Source: Candidatus Eiseniibacteriota bacterium (GTDB taxonomy: Bacteria > Joyebacterota > Joyebacteria > Joyebacterales > Joyebacteraceae). From it: 5,928 nucleotides of DNA. Both the position numbers and the translations under genes were made by a program. Below the pieces are notes generated by a model. It made no database searches. It was not told where the DNA came from and saw nothing but the letters and a program-made list of their open reading frames with translations. The stretch lies in NCBI GenBank assembly GCA_030610515.1, contig JAUWRQ010000087.1, positions 1 through 5,928 on the forward strand, written 5' to 3'. How positions within the stretch are numbered: the stretch's first letter is position 1; each line of letters begins with the position of its first letter. Positions 1 to 5,928 of the stretch are shown here, in pieces.

Positions 1-665
1 GGACGTTCTACTCTCCGAGCATCTCTGGCGGCTTCTACGCCGAGGAGGGGAGCTTCAAGTTCCTGAAGAGCGAGTTCGAGCTCGAGTCCCTGGGCGTCGC
101 GTTCGTCGATCCTCGCCGGCGCGACCCGCACATCAACCTTGTGGGTGTCGTGAGCGTATCGGATAGGGCCGACGAGGAGTACGCCGTCACCGTGCGCGTG
201 CAGGGCTTCGCGCGGGAGGCCATCCCGGAGCTCACGAGCGATCCGCCTCTCTCCGAGCCGGACATCGTGTCGCTTCTTACGTTCGGCGATACGGCGGGAG
301 GGCTCGTGGGTGGAGGAGACGCCGCCGGCTCGTCGGGCGACAGGTTCGGAAGCCTGGCGCGGAAGGCGTTTCTGTCGCGCGCCTTCGGCGTGGCCGAGAG
401 CGCGCTCGAGAGGCTCCTGAGGCTCGACACAGTGGTGGTCGACGATGAGGCGATCCTTCGGGGAGACGCGGGCGATGCCGACGTCACGCTCGGCAAGGAG
501 TTCGGAGGCATACTCCGCGTCAACTATACGACCGCGGTGGGAAGGCTGGACGAGCAGCAGATCGAGGTCGCGCTCGAGCTCGCGAAGTACCTGGCGTTGG
601 AATCACGGGCGGATCCGGAAGGCAATCATGCGATCGATCTCAGACTGCGCATCCCGTTCCGGTAG
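1..665 (+). CDS. tamB: TamB-like translocation/assembly module protein, C-terminal fragment (5' end outside the window)
   Basis: The reading frame is open from base 3 to the TAG at 663-665 and gives the last 220 residues of a larger protein. The family mark is the segment SDPPLSEPDIVSLLTFG at fragment residues 79-95, which matches the conserved 'S.PPLSE.DI.SLL.FG' block of the TamB C-terminal domain (DUF490). Before it come alternating polar/hydrophobic strands (FYAEEGSFKFL, FELESLGVAFVDP) of the kind that build the TamB beta-taco. After it come a Gly-rich linker (residues 99-112), a helical stretch (114-141) and a final strand region ending IDLRLRIPFR. TamB is known as an inner-membrane-anchored, periplasm-spanning protein that works with an Omp85 barrel in outer-membrane protein insertion or lipid transport. 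The next gene encodes such a barrel and overlaps this one by 38 bp, which supports the call. The N-terminal anchor and most of the protein lie upstream, so total length is unknown. Confidence 0.85.
   Translation, partial: TFYSPSISGGFYAEEGSFKFLKSEFELESLGVAFVDPRRRDPHINLVGVVSVSDRADEEYAVTVRVQGFAREAIPELTSDPPLSEPDIVSLLTFGDTAGGLVGGGDAAGSSGDRFGSLARKAFLSRAFGVAESALERLLRLDTVVVDDEAILRGDAGDADVTLGKEFGGILRVNYTTAVGRLDEQQIEVALELAKYLALESRADPEGNHAIDLRLRIPFR
617..622 (+). promoter_or_regulatory. Shine-Dalgarno site that decides the tamA start
   Basis: GGAAGG lies 5 nt before the ATG at 628, inside the last codons of tamB. No other in-frame ATG, GTG or TTG occurs between 628 and the signal-peptide core near 755. 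The in-frame ATGs at 445 and 475 lie deep inside tamB and would add an arginine/serine-rich stretch typical of a shadow frame. This site therefore fixes the start at 628. Confidence 0.65.
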
Positions 666-2547
666 TCGCGCGGCCGGAAGCCGCGGGACGGGCTCTGGGG
701 CGGCCGGCAGTCGCGCTCTCGGCGGACGCAACGCATGCAGGCATGCGATTCGCGTTCTGTTCCTGACGCTGGTCCTCGCGCTGGCGTTCTCTCCGTGCGC
801 TCGGGCGAGCTACCACACGTTCCGGGAGAGAACGAGAGACAGGATCAGGCGCCTGGGTCCGATCCTCGAGGCCATTCATTTCACGGGCAACGAGGCATTC
901 GATCGCGACACGCTCCTTCGCTACATGTTCCTGTCTGAGAGCGGGTTCTTCCGAACCGTGCATTACCGGAGACGCTTGCTCGAATACGATCTCGCCAACA
1001 TCGAGCGCTTCTACGTGACCCAGGGCTACATGGAGGCCCAGGCTGCGATCGAGGACGAGCGCCTGTCCGCCGACTCGCTCAGAGTAGAGGTCCTGGTCGG
1101 CCTGTACGAGGGACCACGCTGGGAGGTCAGTGACGTCATCTTCGAGGGCAACGCGGTCATCGACGACGCGCGTCTTTTCCGGAACATAACACTCAGGCCA
1201 GGGGCGCCGTTCCTTTCCAACGAGCTGGAGGCGGATCGCCGCGCGGCGCTCGATCTCTACGCCCGCAATTCCTACTTGGACGCGAGGGTCTTCCAGGCGG
1301 TCGAAATGGACGATGAGGCGAGAACCGTTTCCGTGAGCTACAGGATCGTCGAGCGGGAGCAGGCCTTCATCAGGGAGATAGACGTCACCGGGGACGACAA
1401 GACGAAGCAGTACGTGGTCGAGCGCGAGTTCACGCTCAAGCCTGGCGACCTCTTCGATCCAGAGGAGGTCGGGGAGACCCAGGCCAGAATCTACAGGACG
1501 GGGCTCTTCCATTCCGTCTGGATCGAGCCGGCCGAGGAGGACACGGGACGGGCAGACAAGCGCCTCGTAGTGAGGGTGCGGGAAAGGCCCAGCGGGCACA
1601 TCGACTTCAAGTTCGGATACGCAGCGCTCACGGGACCGGAGATCGCCGCGGGCATCACGAACAGGAACGTTCAGGGTCAGGCCATCGAAATGACCCTGAA
1701 GGGCGCATGCAGCGGGTTCGAGCGCGGAGGCGAAGCATCTGTCGGCGATCCGTGGTTCACGGGGCGGCCGGTAGCCGCGGAGGCCACCGGAAGCTACTAC
1801 TGGAACGACGAGGAGTCGTACGTAGCGGAGACCGCTGGTGCGAGCTTCATCCTCACGAAGCGGCTCGGGGGCACCGTCACGCTCGAGGGCGGCTACGAGT
1901 TCTCCCGTACGTCCGTTATTGAATCGACCGATGAGACTCACGACACCGGTGTCAACTACACGAGCAACATCCTGTCGGCCGTCACGCACGACACCCGCAA
2001 CGACATCCTCGACGCGAAGCGAGGGATGCTCGCACGCGCCCGCGTCGACCTCGCCAGCTCGCGCCTCGGTGGGACCAACGACTTCGTGCGCTGCGAGCTG
2101 TCATTCCGCGGGTTCATCGGTGTCAGGCACGGCCGCGTGGCGGCGCTGTCGCTCCTGGCTGGCTGGGTGAAGCCGCAGGGTGATGATGGGGACGTGCCGG
2201 TCAACGAGCGCTACTTCGCGGGAGGAGACGGGTCAGTGCGGGGGTTCGAGCGGAACTCGCTCTCTCCGCTCGACTCGGGCGGGAACGCGACGGGCGGGAG
2301 AGCGGTCGTGGAGGTGCGCGCGGAGGTGCGGTTCCCGGTCTGGAAGAAGCTCCGCGCGGTCGTCTTCGCTGACGCCGGACAGGCGTTCGACGATTTCGGG
2401 GCCGTCCGGCCCTCGCGTCTCGAGGTTGGAGTGGGAGGTGGCCTGCGTCTGGCGACTCCCGTTGGCGTCCTGAGGCTCGACGTCGCGGGCCCGGTCACTG
2501 AAGAAGGATCCATCAAGTACTACTTCGGCATCGGTCAGGCATTCTGA
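628..2547 (+). CDS. tamA: TamA/BamA-family Omp85 outer-membrane protein with three POTRA domains
   Basis: The product is 639 residues. After a long basic n-region (1-41) comes a hydrophobic signal core (about 43-56), with a likely cleavage site after A-R-A (58-60). Three POTRA-like repeats follow at about 77-160 (ILEAIHFTGNEAF), 164-243 (EVSDVIFEGNAVI) and 246-320 (IREIDVTGD...LKPGDLF...TGLFHSVWI). A 16-strand-type Omp85 barrel fills about 323-639. The barrel carries the loop-6 motif GGDGSVRGFERN (VRGF at 537-540), the THDTRND...KRG segment (453-466) and a terminal phenylalanine (GIGQAF), the usual beta-signal end for BAM recognition. Three POTRAs and this length fit TamA (about 580 residues) better than canonical five-POTRA BamA (about 800). 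The upstream overlapping tamB supports a TAM partner role in outer-membrane assembly. A BamA-like paralogue with the same partner cannot be excluded. The gene order is the reverse of the tamA-tamB order known in Proteobacteria. Confidence 0.85.
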   Translation: MRSISDCASRSGSRAAGSRGTGSGAAGSRALGGRNACRHAIRVLFLTLVLALAFSPCARASYHTFRERTRDRIRRLGPILEAIHFTGNEAFDRDTLLRYMFLSESGFFRTVHYRRRLLEYDLANIERFYVTQGYMEAQAAIEDERLSADSLRVEVLVGLYEGPRWEVSDVIFEGNAVIDDARLFRNITLRPGAPFLSNELEADRRAALDLYARNSYLDARVFQAVEMDDEARTVSVSYRIVEREQAFIREIDVTGDDKTKQYVVEREFTLKPGDLFDPEEVGETQARIYRTGLFHSVWIEPAEEDTGRADKRLVVRVRERPSGHIDFKFGYAALTGPEIAAGITNRNVQGQAIEMTLKGACSGFERGGEASVGDPWFTGRPVAAEATGSYYWNDEESYVAETAGASFILTKRLGGTVTLEGGYEFSRTSVIESTDETHDTGVNYTSNILSAVTHDTRNDILDAKRGMLARARVDLASSRLGGTNDFVRCELSFRGFIGVRHGRVAALSLLAGWVKPQGDDGDVPVNERYFAGGDGSVRGFERNSLSPLDSGGNATGGRAVVEVRAEVRFPVWKKLRAVVFADAGQAFDDFGAVRPSRLEVGVGGGLRLATPVGVLRLDVAGPVTEEGSIKYYFGIGQAF

Positions 2548-2554
2548 GCAACAC

Positions 2555-2583
2555 TTGATAGTCTGCACAGATATTGCTACGTT
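2555..2583 (+). promoter_or_regulatory. Possible sigma70-type promoter for the secreted-protein gene
   Basis: TTGATA (2555-2560) and TACGTT (2578-2583) are separated by 17 nt, inside the only AT-richer stretch of the 155-bp gap between the tamA stop and the next start. The -35 box matches the consensus at four of six positions and the -10 box at three of six. The leader would be about 110 nt. The rest of the gap is GC-rich, with no T-tract terminator visible after tamA, so read-through from the tam genes is also possible. Confidence 0.3.
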
Positions 2584-2686
2584 TAGACAGGTGCTACGCG
2601 CGAGCGCCGGGCGTTACACGGCGCCCCGCAGCGACGTGCCCGCCCCGGGCTCGCCAATCAGCCCGCCCGCCTCACGTCCGACCACC

Positions 2687-2694
2687 AGAGAGGA
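2687..2694 (+). promoter_or_regulatory. Shine-Dalgarno site that decides the start at 2703
   Basis: AGAGAGGA lies 8 nt before the ATG at 2703. The codons after that ATG give a textbook signal peptide. The longer in-frame reading from 2574 would add 43 residues of Arg/Pro-rich sequence and has no comparable ribosome site, so 2703 is preferred. Confidence 0.7.
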
Positions 2695-3749
2695 CCCACA
2701 TCATGAAGATCCGGACGACCGTTCTCGTGACGGTCCTTGCCCTTGCGGCCCTTCCGGCTGCCGTTTCCGCCGACGCGATTCTGGCCGATCACACCGTGGT
2801 GGCCCAGTTCGCGTCCCTTCCGGACACGGTCATCGCAACGGCCAAGAACGAGCTCAGGATGTTCTACGGCCACACGTCACACGGGAGCCAGATCGTCACC
2901 GGCATGCAGATGGTCCGGGACGAAGATCCGTTCTTCGACTTCAACAACGGAGCCGGTACGTTCCTGTTCGATGAGTATTCCGACGACCTCGGGCACAACG
3001 GGGACACCACTTGGGTGGCGATCACGCGCACGAGGCTCGATCAGCCGGGGAACGACATCAACCTGGTAATGTGGTCTTGGTGTGGCGGGTGCTCCGACAA
3101 CACTGAGGCTGGCATCAACATCTACCTGTCCGCGATGAACCAGCTCGAGCTGGGCTACCCGGACGTGCGTTTCGTGTACATGACGGGCCATCTCGATGGG
3201 ACGGGTCCCGCGGGGAACCTGTACACGCGCAACAACCAGATACGCGACTACTGCGTGACCAACGGGAAGATCCTCTTCGATTTCGCGGATATCGAGAGCT
3301 ACGATCCCGACGGAACGTGGTACCCGGACGAGACCGACGCCTGCGGCTGGTGCTCGACCTGGTGCTCGTCTCATCAGTGCCCAGGATGCTCGGGCTGCGC
3401 CCACTCGCACTGCTTCAACTGCTACCAGAAGGGTAAGGCGTTCTGGTGGATGCTCGGCGCCATGGTCTCGGGCATGGAGGCCGGAATCGAAGGTCCCGAG
3501 GTCGCCGGCCCGACTCTCGCACAGAACAGCCCCAATCCGTTCTCTCCCGCGACGGAGATAGCGTTCACGCTTCCGCATCGTGCGCGGGTGGTCGTCGCCG
3601 TCCACACTCTCGACGGTCGGCGGGTGGCCGTGCTTCTCGATGACGTACTGGGTCCCGGCGAGCACACGGCTGGCTGGGACGGTCTACGCCCCGACGGCCG
3701 GCGGGCGGCCGCAGGCGTCTATTTCTGCTCGCTCCGGACGGGGGACGCG

Positions 3750-5684
<1,935 letters not shown>

Positions 5685-5712
5685 TGCCGTGCCGGAGCGC
5701 GGCGCCCACCGG

Positions 5713-5749
5713 GACACCCGCGGCCGGGATTGACTGCGGCCTCGGTGTC
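5713..5749 (+). other. Possible stem-loop in the groEL 3' untranslated region
   Basis: GACACC (5713-5718) pairs with GGTGTC (5744-5749), and inside it GGCCG (5722-5726) pairs with CGGCC (5737-5741), leaving a ten-base loop. A 9-bp direct repeat, CCGGGATTG, occurs at 5724-5732 and 5755-5763. There is no T-tract here. In GC-rich DNA such pairing can arise by chance. Confidence 0.25.
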
Positions 5750-5784
5750 GGGAACCGGGATTGCACCGCGAGTGAAGTAATGAC

Positions 5785-5824
5785 GGGCGCTCTCGTTCCT
5801 GGGTGGAACGGGAGCGCCCTTTCT
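5785..5824 (+). terminator. Rho-independent terminator after groEL
   Basis: A 15-bp stem is formed by 5785-5799 (GGGCGCTCTCGTTCC) and 5805-5819 (GGAACGGGAGCGCCC), with one wobble pair, closed by a five-base loop (TGGGT) and followed by TTTCT. It lies about 100 nt past the groEL stop. The T-tract is short, but the stem is long and nearly perfect. It makes groEL the last gene of its transcript and rules out a groES close downstream in the same short operon. Confidence 0.9.
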
Positions 5825-5928
5825 GGTATCAGTGGCAAAGGGCGCAGGACGGCCTGCGGGACGGGCGTCGCGTCGTACGGAAGATCTCCCGGAGGGCCAG
5901 GGCGCCGTACCCGGGAACGCAGGCTCAC
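5825..5928. other. Non-coding stretch at the window edge, no gene supported
   Basis: These 104 bases follow the terminator. I see no plausible + strand start codon with a ribosome site. A minus-strand open frame enters here, but it runs into the groEL tail antisense and is compositionally a shadow. Short inverted repeats are present (for example CGCAGG/CCTGCG at 5843-5848 and 5853-5858). A promoter or leader of the next gene could lie here. Confidence 0.4.

Noticed and set aside
768..812. Lipoprotein signal (lipobox) at Cys57 of the TamA-like protein, as in TamL
   Set aside because: The residues before the cysteine are F-S-P, which does not fit the L-A/S-G/A-C lipobox. A signal peptidase I site (A-R-A) fits better.
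734..820. ATG at 734 as an alternative start for the TamA-like protein
   Set aside because: It is in a different frame from the barrel protein and cannot encode its signal peptide.
640..1989. Long minus-strand open frame of 449 residues opposite tamA
   Set aside because: It is antisense to a well-supported Omp85 gene, has a composition typical of GC-rich shadow frames and shows no recognisable motif.
2604..2624. GCGCCG/CGGCGC inverted repeat as a terminator after tamA
   Set aside because: The stem is only 6 bp with a nine-base loop and no T-tract, which is expected by chance in GC-rich DNA.
3342..3422. Multiheme cytochrome c in the cysteine-rich region
   Set aside because: No CxxC is followed by His; the CxxC motifs are followed by Ser, Ala, Tyr or similar.
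2877..3665. Minus-strand open frame of 262 residues opposite the secreted-protein gene
   Set aside because: The + strand product has a signal peptide and conserved domains. The minus frame shows nothing coherent.
5843..5928. Structured RNA at the right edge (GCCTGCG 5852-5858 with CGCAGGC 5919-5925, enclosing GTACGG 5875-5880 with CCGTAC 5905-5910)
   Set aside because: Stems of 6-7 bp are likely by chance in 85 GC-rich bases. No RNase P, SRP, tmRNA or tRNA signature is present, and the region is cut by the window edge.

Overview
The window is GC-rich (well above 60% by eye) and densely coding on the + strand. It holds four genes: the 3' end of a TamB-like gene, a TamA/BamA-type Omp85 gene, a secreted cysteine-rich protein with a C-terminal FlgD-Ig/T9SS-type sorting-like domain, and a complete groEL. 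TamB plus an Omp85 barrel indicates a Gram-negative (diderm) bacterium. The NSPNPFSP...DGRRV...WDG...G.Y......KMLLIR tail is typical of FCB-superphylum and neighbouring uncultured high-GC lineages, such as Eisenbacteria-, Krumholzibacteria- or Latescibacteria-like genomes. That placement is inferred from protein style, not from a marker-gene tree.

Layout. Positions 1-665 encode the last 220 residues of TamB. The tamA-like gene (628-2547) starts inside the tamB end with a 38-bp overlap, so the two are probably co-transcribed and translationally coupled. The order is tamB then tamA. Together they would form the translocation and assembly module, with a periplasm-spanning TamB and an outer-membrane barrel with three POTRA domains. 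A 155-bp gap with a possible promoter leads to the secreted protein (2703-3782). It has a signal peptide, a conserved domain that looks SGNH-hydrolase-like, a cluster of eight cysteines and the sorting-like tail.

The 255-bp gap before groEL contains a decayed tandem duplication of the last codons of the secreted-protein gene, a strong GC stem-loop and a good sigma70-type promoter. groEL (4038-5684) is full length at 548 residues, with conserved ATPase residues and a GGM tail. No groES lies directly upstream, and no CIRCE operator is visible. A convincing rho-independent terminator (5785-5824) closes the groEL transcript. The last ~100 bases hold no gene I can support.

Most of this is ordinary envelope-biogenesis and housekeeping content. 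No mobile element, CRISPR array, tRNA or rRNA was seen. The least explained items are the cysteine-cluster secreted protein, the duplicated gene end behind it, and the solitary groEL.
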